Positions 1-8,362 of a DNA stretch of 64,000 nt are shown here, in pieces (within the stretch, counting starts at the first letter, position 1; every line of letters begins with the position of its first letter). This DNA comes from Pseudomonas sp. BGr12 (GTDB lineage Bacteria > Pseudomonadota > Gammaproteobacteria > Pseudomonadales > Pseudomonadaceae): NCBI RefSeq assembly GCF_030272895.1, contig NZ_JALRNF010000002.1:124001-188000 (forward strand), given 5' to 3'. The notes under the pieces are model-generated. The model made no database searches and was not told the DNA's origin. It saw only the letters and a list, made by a program, of their open reading frames with translations. The translations under genes were made by a program, and so were the position numbers.

Positions 1-417
1 CCATTCGCCACCGAAGGCGAAGCCCTGGATCAGCCGCAACAGCACCAGCAGCACTGGCGCTGCGTAGCCGATGCTGTCGAAACCGGGCAGGCAGCCCATC
101 AGGAAGGTGGTGATGCCGACCACCACCAGGCTCAGTTGCAGCAGGCGCTTGCGGCCGAACTTGTCACCGTAGTGACCGAACACCAGGCCGCCCAGGGGGC
201 GGGCGAGAAAGCCCACGGCATAGAGGGCGAAGGCGGCGATGATGCCGTCGATGGGGCTGTCGGTCTGGCGGAAGAACAACTGGCCGAAGACCAGGGCCGA
301 GGCCGTACCGTAGAGAAAGAATTCATACCATTCGGCGACGGTGCCGGCCATGGCCGCGGCCACGACGCGTTTCAATCCCGAAGGGGTGGTGGTTGCGCTT
401 GCAGAGTGATTGGACAT
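1..417 (-). CDS. MHS-family MFS transporter, N-terminal part (cut by window edge)
   Basis: The visible 139 codons are the N-terminus of a major facilitator of the metabolite:H+ symporter (MHS) group; the C-terminus lies before base 1. Residues 25-37 ([13 protein letters not shown]) match the first-helix signature of the ProP/ShiA/KgtP group. Residues 81-90 ([10 protein letters not shown]) are the MFS motif A loop between helices 2 and 3. It lies 69 bases downstream of the DapA-like deaminase gene on the same strand, so it probably shares its GntR-type promoter and may import a hydroxyproline isomer or a pathway intermediate. The substrate cannot be read from this fragment. Confidence 0.9.
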   Translation of the reverse strand, partial: MSNHSASATTTPSGLKRVVAAAMAGTVAEWYEFFLYGTASALVFGQLFFRQTDSPIDGIIAAFALYAVGFLARPLGGLVFGHYGDKFGRKRLLQLSLVVVGITTFLMGCLPGFDSIGYAAPVLLVLLRLIQGFAFGGEW

Positions 418-486
418 GGGGAGGTTTCCTGTATGGGCGCAAAACAGGCGGGCCGGCCTCCATGGGGGAGCCGGCCCGGTCATCAC

Positions 487-1404
487 TCAGAGGCCGACGT
501 CCGGCAGCTGCGGACGGTTGGCCAGGGCCTTGGCCATGATCTGCTCGACGAACACACGATCCGCTTCCGGCAGGGCCAGGCGTGGCGGACGGGTCAGGGC
601 GCTGCCGCGACCGGCGATGGCTTCGCACAGCTTGATGCACTGCACCAGGTCAGCGCGGGCATCCAGGTGCAGGATCGGCATCAGCCATTCGTAGATCGGC
701 AGGGCCTCGGCGAAGCGGCCGGCCTTGGCCAGGCGGAAAATGGTCTCGCCTTCTTTGGGGAACACGTTGGACATGCCCGACACCCAGCCCTGGGCACCCA
801 CCGCGATGCTTTCCAGGACCACGTCGTCCAGGCCTGCGAACAGAATGAAGCGATCGCCCACTTCGTTGCGCACGTCGATGAAGCGGCGGGTGTCGCCGGA
901 AGAATCCTTGAAGCACACCACGTTGTCGCAGTCGGCCAGGGAAATCAGGATGTCCGGGGTGACGTCGTTCTTATAGATCGGCGGGTTGTTGTAGACCATC
1001 AGCGGCACGTCGGCGTGCTTGGCCACATAACGGTAGTGCTCGGCGGTCTCGAACGGCTTGGAGCCGTAGACCAGCGCCGGCATCAGCATCACGCCGTCGA
1101 CGCCGGCCTTGTGTACCGCATTGGCCACCTTGGCCGCCTGCACGCTGGTGAACTCGGCCACGCCGCAGATCACCGGGACCCGGCCGCGGGAGGCGTCGAC
1201 CGCGACTTCGGTCACGGCGATCTTTTCTTCGGCGGTCAGCGAGGTGTTCTCGCCCACCGAGCCACAGACCACCAGGCCCGAGACGCCGTCGCGGATCACG
1301 TTGGAAATCACCTCGTGGGTTTTCTCCAGGTTGATCGAGAAGTCGTCGTTGAATTGAGTGGTGACCGCAGGGAAGACGCCGCTCCAGTTTACGTACTTGC
1401 TCAT
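487..1404 (-). CDS. lhpC: DapA-family deaminase, probable 1-pyrroline-4-hydroxy-2-carboxylate deaminase
   Basis: This 305-residue protein is a class I (beta/alpha)8 lyase of the dihydrodipicolinate synthase/N-acetylneuraminate lyase family. The Schiff-base lysine is Lys166 in CFKDSSGD, the conserved tyrosine is Tyr138 in VYNNPP, and the GSVGENTSL loop (48-56) replaces the usual GTTGE loop. In bacterial hydroxyproline catabolism such an enzyme turns 1-pyrroline-4-hydroxy-2-carboxylate, the product of D-hydroxyproline dehydrogenase, into alpha-ketoglutarate semialdehyde with release of ammonia. The assignment rests on family plus the epimerase and dehydrogenase genes encoded 8 kb away. A TCGTATACGA palindrome sits 27 bases before the start. 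DapA-family specificity is hard to predict, so another 2-oxo-acid lyase/hydratase role is possible. Confidence 0.78.
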   Translation of the reverse strand: MSKYVNWSGVFPAVTTQFNDDFSINLEKTHEVISNVIRDGVSGLVVCGSVGENTSLTAEEKIAVTEVAVDASRGRVPVICGVAEFTSVQAAKVANAVHKAGVDGVMLMPALVYGSKPFETAEHYRYVAKHADVPLMVYNNPPIYKNDVTPDILISLADCDNVVCFKDSSGDTRRFIDVRNEVGDRFILFAGLDDVVLESIAVGAQGWVSGMSNVFPKEGETIFRLAKAGRFAEALPIYEWLMPILHLDARADLVQCIKLCEAIAGRGSALTRPPRLALPEADRVFVEQIMAKALANRPQLPDVGL

Positions 1405-1425
1405 GGTGTTCTCCGGTTGTTTATT

Positions 1426-1446
1426 GTATTTCGTATACGATATTAA
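1426..1446. promoter_or_regulatory. GntR-type operator upstream of the DapA-like gene
   Basis: The core at 1431-1440 is the perfect palindrome TCGTATACGA, with partly symmetrical A/T flanks. It fits the FadR-class GntR pattern TnGT..ACnA. The same core lies before the binding-protein gene (7363-7372), and a one-mismatch version lies before the GntR gene at 12080-12751. Binding by that GntR is inferred. Confidence 0.7.
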
Positions 1447-1527
1447 AAGTGTAAGAAATCGACCAGCGTTTTTTTCATGTTTTCCTGATCGGGTTTCAGC
1501 CGTGGTTCTAAATCAAGGGGTTAGCGA

Positions 1528-2556
1528 TCAGGCGCCGGGCCAGGTGTCCGACAGCCGGTAGCCTTGCGGCCACGGATCGCTCGGGTCGAGCAGCAATTGG
1601 TGGGTGCCGGTGATCCAGGCGCGGCCGGAAATGCACGGGTAGATCGCCGGACGGCCGGCAATTTCAGTCTGCGATTCGATGCGGCAGTGGAACTCCGAGC
1701 CGATGATCGAACGGCCGATAAAGCGATCGCCGACCTTGAGCAAGCCCTTGGCCTGCATCACCGCCATGCGCGCCGAACAGCCGGTGCCGCAGGGCGAGCG
1801 GTCGATCTTGCCGGGGCGGATGACCACGGCGTTGGCGCCGGTGGCGACACCGTCTTCATACTCGACAGGCGCGGCGATCTGGCAGAAGGAGATGTGTGAC
1901 CAGTCCGGGTTCAGCGGGTGGCGAAAGCCCAGCTGCTCGTTGGCGGCGCGGGTGATCTTCAGGCCGATCTCGACGATGTCTTTCGCTTCGTCCGGTCGAA
2001 TGGCAAAACCCAGTTGCCGGGCATCGGCGATGACGAAACTGTCGCCGCCGTAGGCCGTGTCGACCTTGAGCGAACCGTAGCCTTCGACCTCGATCCAGGC
2101 GTCGAGCTGGTCGGCGAAGGAGGGCACGTTCTTCACCTCCACTCGCTGTACCTTGCCGTCGCGGCATTCGGCGACCGCCTCGATCAGCCCGCCCGGGGCT
2201 TCGAGCACCAACCGGGTTTGTGGCTCGGTCATCGGCAGGATGCCGCTGTCGAGCAGCACAGTGGACACGCACAGCGAGTTGGAGCCGGACATCGGCGGGG
2301 TGTCGGCCGGCTCCATGATGATCCAGGCCATCTGCGCGCGCGGATCCTTCGGCGGGACCAGCAGGTTGACGTGGCGGAACACGCCGCCGCGCGGTTCGTT
2401 GAGGACGAAGTTGCGCAGGGTGTCGTCGTTGGCGATCCAGCGCGACTGCTCCCAGACCGTGGCGCCAGGGGGCGGGGCGACGCCGCCGACGATGACGTCG
2501 CCGACTTCGCCTTCGGCGTGACAATTGACGATGTGGACGATTTTCGATGAGCGCAT
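1528..2556 (-). CDS. Proline-racemase-family enzyme, Ser/Cys type (probable trans-3-hydroxy-L-proline dehydratase)
   Basis: This 342-residue protein belongs to the proline racemase superfamily. The first catalytic position, normally Cys in MCGHG, is Ser90 in MSGSNSLC; the second is Cys256 in DRSPCGTGC. Cys/Cys members are proline racemases or 4-hydroxyproline epimerases; Cys/Thr members are trans-3-hydroxyproline dehydratases; Ser/Cys members have been reported with dehydratase activity, sometimes with epimerase side activity. I therefore favour dehydration of trans-3-hydroxy-L-proline to pyrroline-2-carboxylate. It is last in the unit that includes the ABC transporter and aconitase X. The start at 2556 is chosen because AGGAG lies just upstream; a longer reading would run back into a REP element. 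The canonical Cys/Cys epimerase is encoded separately at 10957-11889. Confidence 0.8.
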   Translation of the reverse strand: MRSSKIVHIVNCHAEGEVGDVIVGGVAPPPGATVWEQSRWIANDDTLRNFVLNEPRGGVFRHVNLLVPPKDPRAQMAWIIMEPADTPPMSGSNSLCVSTVLLDSGILPMTEPQTRLVLEAPGGLIEAVAECRDGKVQRVEVKNVPSFADQLDAWIEVEGYGSLKVDTAYGGDSFVIADARQLGFAIRPDEAKDIVEIGLKITRAANEQLGFRHPLNPDWSHISFCQIAAPVEYEDGVATGANAVVIRPGKIDRSPCGTGCSARMAVMQAKGLLKVGDRFIGRSIIGSEFHCRIESQTEIAGRPAIYPCISGRAWITGTHQLLLDPSDPWPQGYRLSDTWPGA

Positions 2557-2589
2557 GGGGGGACTCCTTGTGTTGGATGGGAGGGCCTC

Positions 2590-2665
2590 ATCGCGGGGCA
2601 AGCCCGCTCCCACAGAAGGAGGTGTGATCACCCTGGACCCTGTGGGAGCTGGCGAAGCCTGCGAT
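2590..2665. repeat. REP pair (one typical, one degenerate copy)
   Basis: A typical REP unit containing CGCGGGGCAAGCCCGCTCC at 2590-2615 faces a diverged unit at 2641-2665 (TGTGGGAGCTGGCGAAGCCT). The pair lies between the ABC ATPase gene and the racemase-family gene and could form a stem in the mRNA, reducing expression of the downstream gene relative to the transporter. Confidence 0.8.
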
Positions 2666-2669
2666 GCTC

Positions 2670-3392
2670 TTATTTCACCGATTTGAGAAATGCCGCCGTC
2701 TCCGGCTGCAACGGGTTGCCGATCACTTGCTCCGGCGCGCCGATTTCATGCACCAGGCCGTTGCGGAAGAACGCCACCCGGTCCGACACATCCCGGGCAA
2801 AGCGGATCTCATGGGTCACCAGGACCATGGTCATGCCGTCTTCGGCGAGCATGCGCATGGTGTCCAGCACCTCGCCCACCAGCTGCGGGTCGAGGGCCGA
2901 GGTGGCCTCGTCGAACAGCATGTAGTCCGGCGACATCGCCAGCGCCCGGGCGATCGCCATGCGCTGCTGCTGGCCGCCCGACAGCTTGCCGGGGAAGGTC
3001 TTGAGCTTGTCGCCCAGGCCCACGTGGGTCAGTTGCTTGACCGCCAGTTCCTCGGCCTGCTCCTTGGTCTTGCCCAGTACCTTGCGCGGCGCCAGCATGA
3101 CGTTCTCCAGCACCGTCAGGTGCGGGAAGGCGTTCCACTGCTGGAAGACGATGCCGATCTTCTGCCGCAGGCGATTGAGGTCGGTGGCGCGGTTGTGCAC
3201 CTCGACGCCGTCGACGCGGATGCTGCCTTTCTGGATCGGCTCCAGGCCATTGATGCACATCAGCAAGGTCGACTTGCCCGAGCCCGAGCCGCCGATGATC
3301 GACACCACTTCACCCTTGTCCACGGTCAGGCTCACGCCCTTGACCACTTCCAGGTTGCCGAAGGATTTGTGTACGTTCTGGATCTCAATCAT
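2670..3392 (-). CDS. Polar amino acid ABC transporter ATP-binding protein
   Basis: This 240-residue ATPase of the GlnQ/HisP type powers an amino acid importer at the inner membrane. Walker A is GGSGSGKST (34-42), the Q-loop glutamine is Gln84, the signature is LSGGQQQR (137-144) and Walker B is YMLFDEAT (157-164) followed by SALDP. Its start overlaps the end of the upstream permease gene by 8 bases, showing translational coupling. With the two permeases and the binding protein it forms a complete importer, presumably for hydroxyproline isomers given the enzymes encoded in the same unit. Confidence 0.93.
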   Translation of the reverse strand: MIEIQNVHKSFGNLEVVKGVSLTVDKGEVVSIIGGSGSGKSTLLMCINGLEPIQKGSIRVDGVEVHNRATDLNRLRQKIGIVFQQWNAFPHLTVLENVMLAPRKVLGKTKEQAEELAVKQLTHVGLGDKLKTFPGKLSGGQQQRMAIARALAMSPDYMLFDEATSALDPQLVGEVLDTMRMLAEDGMTMVLVTHEIRFARDVSDRVAFFRNGLVHEIGAPEQVIGNPLQPETAAFLKSVK

Positions 3393-4035
3393 TTTCCTGC
3401 CACCTTTGTTCCAGACGGGCGCCCAGGCGGGCGACCACCAGGCTCATGACGTAGTAGATGAGGCCTGCGATGCACAGCACCAGCAGGGGTTCCTGAATCC
3501 GCGTAACGATGGTCTGCGAGGCGCGCAGCAGTTCGACGATGCCGATCCACATCACCAGCGCCGTGTCTTTCATCACCCCCAGCACCAGGTTCAACCAGCC
3601 GGGAAACGCCACCCGGGTGGCCATCGGCAGGACGATCCAGCGCAAGTCCTGCAGGTAGCTCATGCCCAGCGAGCGGCTGGCCCGGCGCACGCTCAGCGAC
3701 ACCGCCAGCACACCGCCGCGGACGATCTCGGTGAAGTAGGCCGCGGTGTACACCCCCAGCACGATGCAGCCGACGCTGAAGGCGCTGATGTTCAGCCCGA
3801 CGATGCTCTTGAACGAGTTGAACAGCACGAACTGGATCAGCAGCGGAACGCTGCGAAATACATCCAGCACCCACGCCAGCGGCAGGCTCAGGCGTGGCCA
3901 CAGGGCCCGGGCCAGGCCGAACAGCAGCCCGGCGAAGGTGCCCAGCAGGATGGCCCAGAAGGTCAGTTGCACGGTGACCCGGGCCCCGTCGAGCAGGAAC
4001 ATCATGTCGTTCCAGGTAAATCCGGTAGAGAACAT
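3385..4035 (-). CDS. Amino acid ABC transporter permease (HisM-like)
   Basis: This 216-residue inner-membrane protein is of the HisMQ/GlnP family, with about five predicted hydrophobic segments. The cytoplasmic EAA-type loop that contacts the ATPase is the stretch around ASRSLGMSYLQDLRWIVLP (about 139-157). It follows the other permease gene after a 10-base gap and overlaps the ATPase gene by 8 bases. It pairs with the permease encoded at 4046-4711 to make a heterodimeric channel. Confidence 0.92.
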   Translation of the reverse strand: MFSTGFTWNDMMFLLDGARVTVQLTFWAILLGTFAGLLFGLARALWPRLSLPLAWVLDVFRSVPLLIQFVLFNSFKSIVGLNISAFSVGCIVLGVYTAAYFTEIVRGGVLAVSLSVRRASRSLGMSYLQDLRWIVLPMATRVAFPGWLNLVLGVMKDTALVMWIGIVELLRASQTIVTRIQEPLLVLCIAGLIYYVMSLVVARLGARLEQRWQEND

Positions 4036-4045
4036 GCCGGGCTCC

Positions 4046-4711
4046 TCAGTAACGGAACAGTCGCCAGGCCATCAGCCGGGCTACCGCGACGATCGCCTTG
4101 GCGATCACGTAGTAGAGCGCTGCCGCCAGGGCGAAGTATTCGAAGGTGCGGAAGGTCTTGACGTTGTAGTCCTGGGTCACGCCGGTGAGGTCGTTGTTCA
4201 GGCCCACGATCACCCCCAGCGAGGTCATCAGCACCGCCCAGACCATCTGGTTGGTCAGCGGGTAGAACACCACCCGCAACAACTGCGGAACGATGATCAT
4301 CCGGTAGGCCTGGAATGCACTCATGCCCAGCGAGCGTGCCGCACGCATTTGCGTGCCGGGCACGGCCTTGAGGCCGCCGCGAAAGTTCTCGGCCAAGTAA
4401 CCCGCGTTGTTGAAGGTGATCCCCGCCAGCAAGGCGATCCAGGAGCTGACATGCAGGCCCATCGAGCCCAGGCCGAAGTACAGGATGTAGATCTGGAACA
4501 GCGACGGCGTATTGCGGGCGATCGACACCCAGCCATCGGCAAAGCCGCGCAACAGCGGCTGCTTGCCTTCGCGCATGACGGTCAGGGCCAGGGCGATCAG
4601 CACCCCGAAGATCATCGACAGGGCAGCGGTTTCGAAGGTGACCCAGGCGCCGGTGAGCATGTCCGGCAGGGCGCGCAGCGCCGAGCGCCATTGGAAGGTG
4701 TAGTCAAACAT
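4046..4711 (-). CDS. Amino acid ABC transporter permease (HisQ-like)
   Basis: This 221-residue permease of the HisMQ family carries an EAA-type loop in AARSLGMSAFQAYRMIIVPQ. The start at 4711 (MFDYTFQWR) is chosen over a 34-codon longer reading because the extension is Pro/Ala-rich, unlike the family, and lies inside the upstream aconitase-X gene. The resulting 8-base overlap with that gene repeats the spacing seen in the rest of the unit. Partner of the permease at 3385-4035. Confidence 0.92.
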   Translation of the reverse strand: MFDYTFQWRSALRALPDMLTGAWVTFETAALSMIFGVLIALALTVMREGKQPLLRGFADGWVSIARNTPSLFQIYILYFGLGSMGLHVSSWIALLAGITFNNAGYLAENFRGGLKAVPGTQMRAARSLGMSAFQAYRMIIVPQLLRVVFYPLTNQMVWAVLMTSLGVIVGLNNDLTGVTQDYNVKTFRTFEYFALAAALYYVIAKAIVAVARLMAWRLFRY

Positions 4712-6485
4712 GCGCGGGGCTCTCCTTGCAGGCGGCAGGTTGCAGCCAGGTGGGCAGGCGGCCGCTGGCCTGGCCGGTGCAGGCCGATTCGACGCATTCG
4801 CCGAGGCTGGCAAAATGTACCGGGCGACCGGCCAGGCCCGGCCCGTAGTGGGCGTACTTGCCGGAGTTGGTCATCAGCGTGCGCGCCGCCGGCGGGATTA
4901 CCGGTTCACCGAGCATGCACCAGCAGGTGTCGGTTACCAGGGTCACGCCGAAGCGTTCCAGCACCTCGATATGGCCGGCGGCGCGGGCCTGTTCGAGCAC
5001 GGCGCGACCGCAGGTGATCGCCACGACCACGTCCGGGTGTTTGTGCCGGCCCTGGCACAGGTGGGCGAGGGCGGCGAACTCGCTGAGCGAGAAGTGCGGG
5101 TTGCCCAGCGACACCACATCGACCTGAGGCTCGCGGGCGCTGTTGAGTTCGCGCCAGCTGTGCAGCAGGCCGGCCGGTTGCAGGCGCTCGGTGGGCAGGG
5201 TTGCGCCGGGTTCGAGCACCTGCGCCGGGTCCAGCGCTTCGGGGGTGACCCCGGCGATATGAAACAGCGGTGCGGCGGAGGTGGTGGCAAAGGCGGCGCC
5301 GAAGGCCTTGAGGTCGTCAAGGCTCGGTTGCGCCTGTTCCAGGCCGCGCACCAGGGGAATCCGCGAACCGGCCAGGGCACCGATGTGGTAGCCCAGCAGC
5401 GGGTAGAAACTGTCATCCAGCCTGTGCAGTGCCGGCACCTCGACGATCAGCTGGGCCTTGCGCTGGCTGTCCAGGTGGCAGCCGATGCGCGGTGCGCGGC
5501 CGGTCAGGGCGATGCAGATGTCCAGGTAGTCGGGGTACTTGAGCGTGCATGCGCCGAGCACGCTGTTGGCGTAGACCACCGCGTTGGATTCGGCCCAGAC
5601 CACCTGTTCGCCCAGCGTCGGCGCGCTGTCCAGCAGGTAGGGCGCGCAGGTGAAGCTCAGTTGCGCGCCCATGGCCATGTAGGCATCGCCCAGGGCGCTG
5701 GCCGGTTCGCCCAGCGCCGGGTCGATGCCCAGCTCGCGCCAGCGGCGCTGGTCGACCGAAATGGAATTGAGCGTGGTCGGCACCCGCACCTTCGCCCCCC
5801 ATTGCACCAGTTGCTGGGCAAAGCGCAGGCTGGCGGGGCCGGTGTAGATGCAGCCGTCGATATGGGCCTGGGTGACGTCCAGCAACTGCTCGGCGCCTTG
5901 CAGCTCGGCCATGCGCAACACGATCTGCATCGCCATCTGCGCGGCCTTGCCGTGGTGGCCGTCGAGCAGGGCGTGATCCTGTTCGCTCAGGTTCAGAGCC
6001 GTCTCGAAAGAGGGGGCGGCCTGTGCAAACGCAGGCGCTTGCCAGGCATCGACCGGCGCCTGGGCAAAGCAGTTCAGCCGCTCGCCCTCGACCCGCGCAA
6101 AGCCTGCGCCGCGCAAACCGGCGAAGGCCTCCCGGCCGATGCACAGCACCGGCAGGGAACGCCCGAACAGGATTTGCGCGACCAGCACGCCAAGGGTCAG
6201 GATCTCATCGGCTTCGGCCAGTACCAGTGCTGCCGGTGCGTGGCCGTTGCTGATCAGCTCCATCATCACGCTGCTGCCGGTGCACGAGCCGCGTCCGCTG
6301 GGGATGGCCAGTACGCGTCCGGCGATGCACTGGCCGCTCAATGGATGATGGCGGTCGATCACTTCGCCGCTGAACGGGTCGACCCCGCCCCAGAAGCTCA
6401 GCCCGGTGTCGGCGAACAGCAGTTCGCCCTGGGCCGCGCCCTCGACCAGGCAGCGCCCGGCCAGGGGAGTGGTTGTGCTGGTCAT
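4704..6485 (-). CDS. acnX: Fused aconitase X, probable cis-3-hydroxy-L-proline dehydratase
   Basis: This 593-residue protein fuses the two aconitase-X parts in one chain: the small swivelling DUF126 domain first (about residues 10-140, including GRVLAIPSGRGSCTGSSVM) and the large DUF521 domain after it (about 160-560, including CIYTGPASLRFAQQLVQWGA and NAVVYANSVLGACT). Aconitase-X proteins have been shown to dehydrate cis-3-hydroxy-L-proline to pyrroline-2-carboxylate and to use a metal or Fe-S centre. The ATG at 6485 is preferred over a GTG at 6494 because GAGGTG lies at the right distance from it. Its location between the binding protein and the permeases of an amino acid importer is unusual and points to the imported substrate being a 3-hydroxyproline. 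Confidence 0.85.
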   Translation of the reverse strand: MTSTTTPLAGRCLVEGAAQGELLFADTGLSFWGGVDPFSGEVIDRHHPLSGQCIAGRVLAIPSGRGSCTGSSVMMELISNGHAPAALVLAEADEILTLGVLVAQILFGRSLPVLCIGREAFAGLRGAGFARVEGERLNCFAQAPVDAWQAPAFAQAAPSFETALNLSEQDHALLDGHHGKAAQMAMQIVLRMAELQGAEQLLDVTQAHIDGCIYTGPASLRFAQQLVQWGAKVRVPTTLNSISVDQRRWRELGIDPALGEPASALGDAYMAMGAQLSFTCAPYLLDSAPTLGEQVVWAESNAVVYANSVLGACTLKYPDYLDICIALTGRAPRIGCHLDSQRKAQLIVEVPALHRLDDSFYPLLGYHIGALAGSRIPLVRGLEQAQPSLDDLKAFGAAFATTSAAPLFHIAGVTPEALDPAQVLEPGATLPTERLQPAGLLHSWRELNSAREPQVDVVSLGNPHFSLSEFAALAHLCQGRHKHPDVVVAITCGRAVLEQARAAGHIEVLERFGVTLVTDTCWCMLGEPVIPPAARTLMTNSGKYAHYGPGLAGRPVHFASLGECVESACTGQASGRLPTWLQPAACKESPAHV

Positions 6486-6495
6486 GCCGGGCACC

Positions 6496-7314
6496 TCAGT
6501 AGTAGACCTGTGGCACGGTCAGGTCGGTCGGGGCAATCTCGGTCCCCACCCACTTGGTGAACAGCTCCTTGTAGCGCCCGGTGCGCACCTGCTGGTTGAC
6601 GAACAGGTCGAGGTAACGCAACAGGCCGTACTCGTTGCGCTTGGCGCCCAGCGACACGTAGTCGATCACGTAGGGGGCGTTGCCGGCGACCTTGAGGTTC
6701 TTGTACTTGCCGGACTTGAGGGTGGCGGCGGCGACGGTGTTGGTGACCACGGTGGCGTCGATATGGCCCTGGGCGACGGCCAGCAGGGTGTCGTTCTGCG
6801 ACTGGTAGGCGCGGAAGCTGCCGCTGCCCCAGCTCTTGACGTCCTTCTCCAGGGCGATGGCTTCATAGGTGCCGCTGGTATTGCCCAGGGCCTTGCCCTT
6901 GAGGTCGGCGAAGCTGTTGATACCAGTGTTGTCGCGGGTCAGCACGACCATCTGGAAGGCGAAGTAAGGCACGGTGAGGCCGACCGTCTTGGCCCGCTCC
7001 AGGGTGTCGGAGGTGGACGCCACGATCACGTCGGCACGGCCGGAGACCAGCGCCGGGATGCGATCGGGGAAAGGGGTTTCGACCACTTCGGGTTCGACGC
7101 CGAGGATCTTCGCCAGGTCGTTGCAGTAGTCGACGTCGAAGCCGGCGGGCTTGTTGGCTTCGTCGCGAAAGCCCATGGGCGGGAAGTCCAGGGTCACGGC
7201 GCAGCGCAGCTTGCCGGAGCCGATGATGTCGTCGAGTTTGTCGGCCTGGGCGTTGGCAATGCAGGCGGTACTGAGAACAGCGCTGAGGGCTACGGCAAAT
7301 GTGCGGTTTTTCAT
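6496..7314 (-). CDS. Periplasmic amino acid-binding protein of the ABC importer
   Basis: This 272-residue SBP_bac_3-family protein begins with a typical signal peptide (positively charged MKNR, hydrophobic stretch, AxA-like site near residue 22, ANAQA). The mature part has the usual two-lobe pattern, with DLKGKALGNTSGTYE as the phosphate/carboxylate-side loop. It is the first gene of the six-gene unit running to 1528 and is preceded by the TCGTATACGA operator, so it should be the most strongly induced product. Ligand: inferred to be a hydroxyproline isomer from the downstream dehydratases; other polar amino acids are possible. Confidence 0.92.
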   Translation of the reverse strand: MKNRTFAVALSAVLSTACIANAQADKLDDIIGSGKLRCAVTLDFPPMGFRDEANKPAGFDVDYCNDLAKILGVEPEVVETPFPDRIPALVSGRADVIVASTSDTLERAKTVGLTVPYFAFQMVVLTRDNTGINSFADLKGKALGNTSGTYEAIALEKDVKSWGSGSFRAYQSQNDTLLAVAQGHIDATVVTNTVAAATLKSGKYKNLKVAGNAPYVIDYVSLGAKRNEYGLLRYLDLFVNQQVRTGRYKELFTKWVGTEIAPTDLTVPQVYY

Positions 7315-7344
7315 AGAGGCCTCGTGGTCGGTGAAGTGCTGTTA

Positions 7345-7376
7345 GATATCGTATTGTAGATTTCGTATACGATATT
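7345..7376. promoter_or_regulatory. GntR-type operator upstream of the transporter/aconitase-X unit
   Basis: The palindrome TCGTATACGA is at 7363-7372, 48 bases before the binding-protein start, in the context ATTTCGTATACGATATTTTT. A half copy, GATATCGTAT, lies at 7345-7354. The core is identical to the one at 1431-1440, so the two units are probably controlled by the same GntR repressor. Confidence 0.7.
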
Positions 7377-7556
7377 TTTAAGTGCAATGGCCGTGCCTGT
7401 TTTTGTGGTCCCGCAGGAAATATCTGTCAGCCCTTGAGTTAGGGCGTCTGCCAGAAAGGAAGGTTGCGCTGGGCGGTTTTACCGCGCCGGGTCGGGTGTG
7501 TAGCAGGTGTTACATATCGGAGCACTGCCCGCGCGCAGCGCCCCGTAAAGGAACAC

Positions 7557-8306
7557 TCAGTGCTGGCTGTCGCGGTACTGGCTGGGCGAAAGCCCGGTGA
7601 GGGCGCGGAACTGGCGGCTGAAGGCGCTGTGGTCGGTGTAACCGCAGCGCAGGGCGATCTCGGTGATGGGCAGGCCCGGGTCCTGCAGCAGGCGCGAGGC
7701 TTCTTCCAGCCGGGCCTTGTGGATCATCTGCCGTGGCGTGAGCTGGAAGATGCGCTTGCAGTGACGCTCCAGTTGCGCCACCGACAGCCCGGCGATGGCG
7801 GTCAGCTCGGCAAGGCTGATGGGGCGGCTGAAGTGGGCGCGGATATGCCCGTCGACGGCGGCGAGTTTCTGGAACGCCGGGTGGTTGGACTGGGGCAGTT
7901 GCAGGTCGCGGGAGATCCCGGCCAGGCCAACGATATTGCCACCGGCATCCTTGAGCGGGCGCTTGTGGGTCAGGCACCAGATCGGCTGGTTGCCGTAATA
8001 CAGGTGCAGTTCCAGCTGGTCGGCCAGTTCCCGGCCGCTGCTCAGCACGCGGCGGTCCTGCTCGGTGTAGAGCGGGCCAAAGCGGGCGGGAAAGACGTGT
8101 TCGGCGGTGAGCCCGAGCAGCTCGTCGCCGTGCTTGCGGCCGCAGCGACGGGCCAGGGTCTGGTTGACGAAGGCGTAGCGCGCCTCGCGGTCCTTGATGA
8201 AGAACACCACATCGTTGAGGGTGTCGAGCAGCGGCGCGATGGCGTGCAGACTGCCGAGCAGGGTGGGTAGATCGCAGGGCGGGAAGTGGTTGAGCGTGGC
8301 GTGCAT
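7557..8306 (-). CDS. lhpR: PAS-AraC transcriptional regulator, probable LhpR
   Basis: This 249-residue regulator has an N-terminal PAS-like sensor domain (about residues 25-130, with VVFFIKDREARYAFVNQTLA) and a C-terminal AraC/XylS double helix-turn-helix (about 150-246, ending in CGYTDHSAFSRQFRALTGLSPSQYR). It lies 56 bases downstream of the dehydrogenase alpha-subunit gene on the same strand. In P. aeruginosa an AraC-family activator called LhpR controls the hydroxyproline genes; position and family make this the likely counterpart. It could bind its effector in the PAS pocket, but that is inference. Confidence 0.75.
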   Translation of the reverse strand: MHATLNHFPPCDLPTLLGSLHAIAPLLDTLNDVVFFIKDREARYAFVNQTLARRCGRKHGDELLGLTAEHVFPARFGPLYTEQDRRVLSSGRELADQLELHLYYGNQPIWCLTHKRPLKDAGGNIVGLAGISRDLQLPQSNHPAFQKLAAVDGHIRAHFSRPISLAELTAIAGLSVAQLERHCKRIFQLTPRQMIHKARLEEASRLLQDPGLPITEIALRCGYTDHSAFSRQFRALTGLSPSQYRDSQH

Positions 8307-8362
8307 GGCGCAGACGTTCCGGGGGCGACCGTCGGGATCATAGTGCGCCCCCGGCGTCTATC

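Noticed and set aside
136-1446. 436-residue plus-strand open frame opposite the MFS and DapA-like genes
   Set aside because: It is rich in His/Gln/Gly without any domain and lies opposite two well-supported genes.
2557-2631. N-terminal extension of the racemase-family enzyme starting at 2631
   Set aside because: The extra 25 residues are translated REP sequence; a good ribosome binding site supports the start at 2556.
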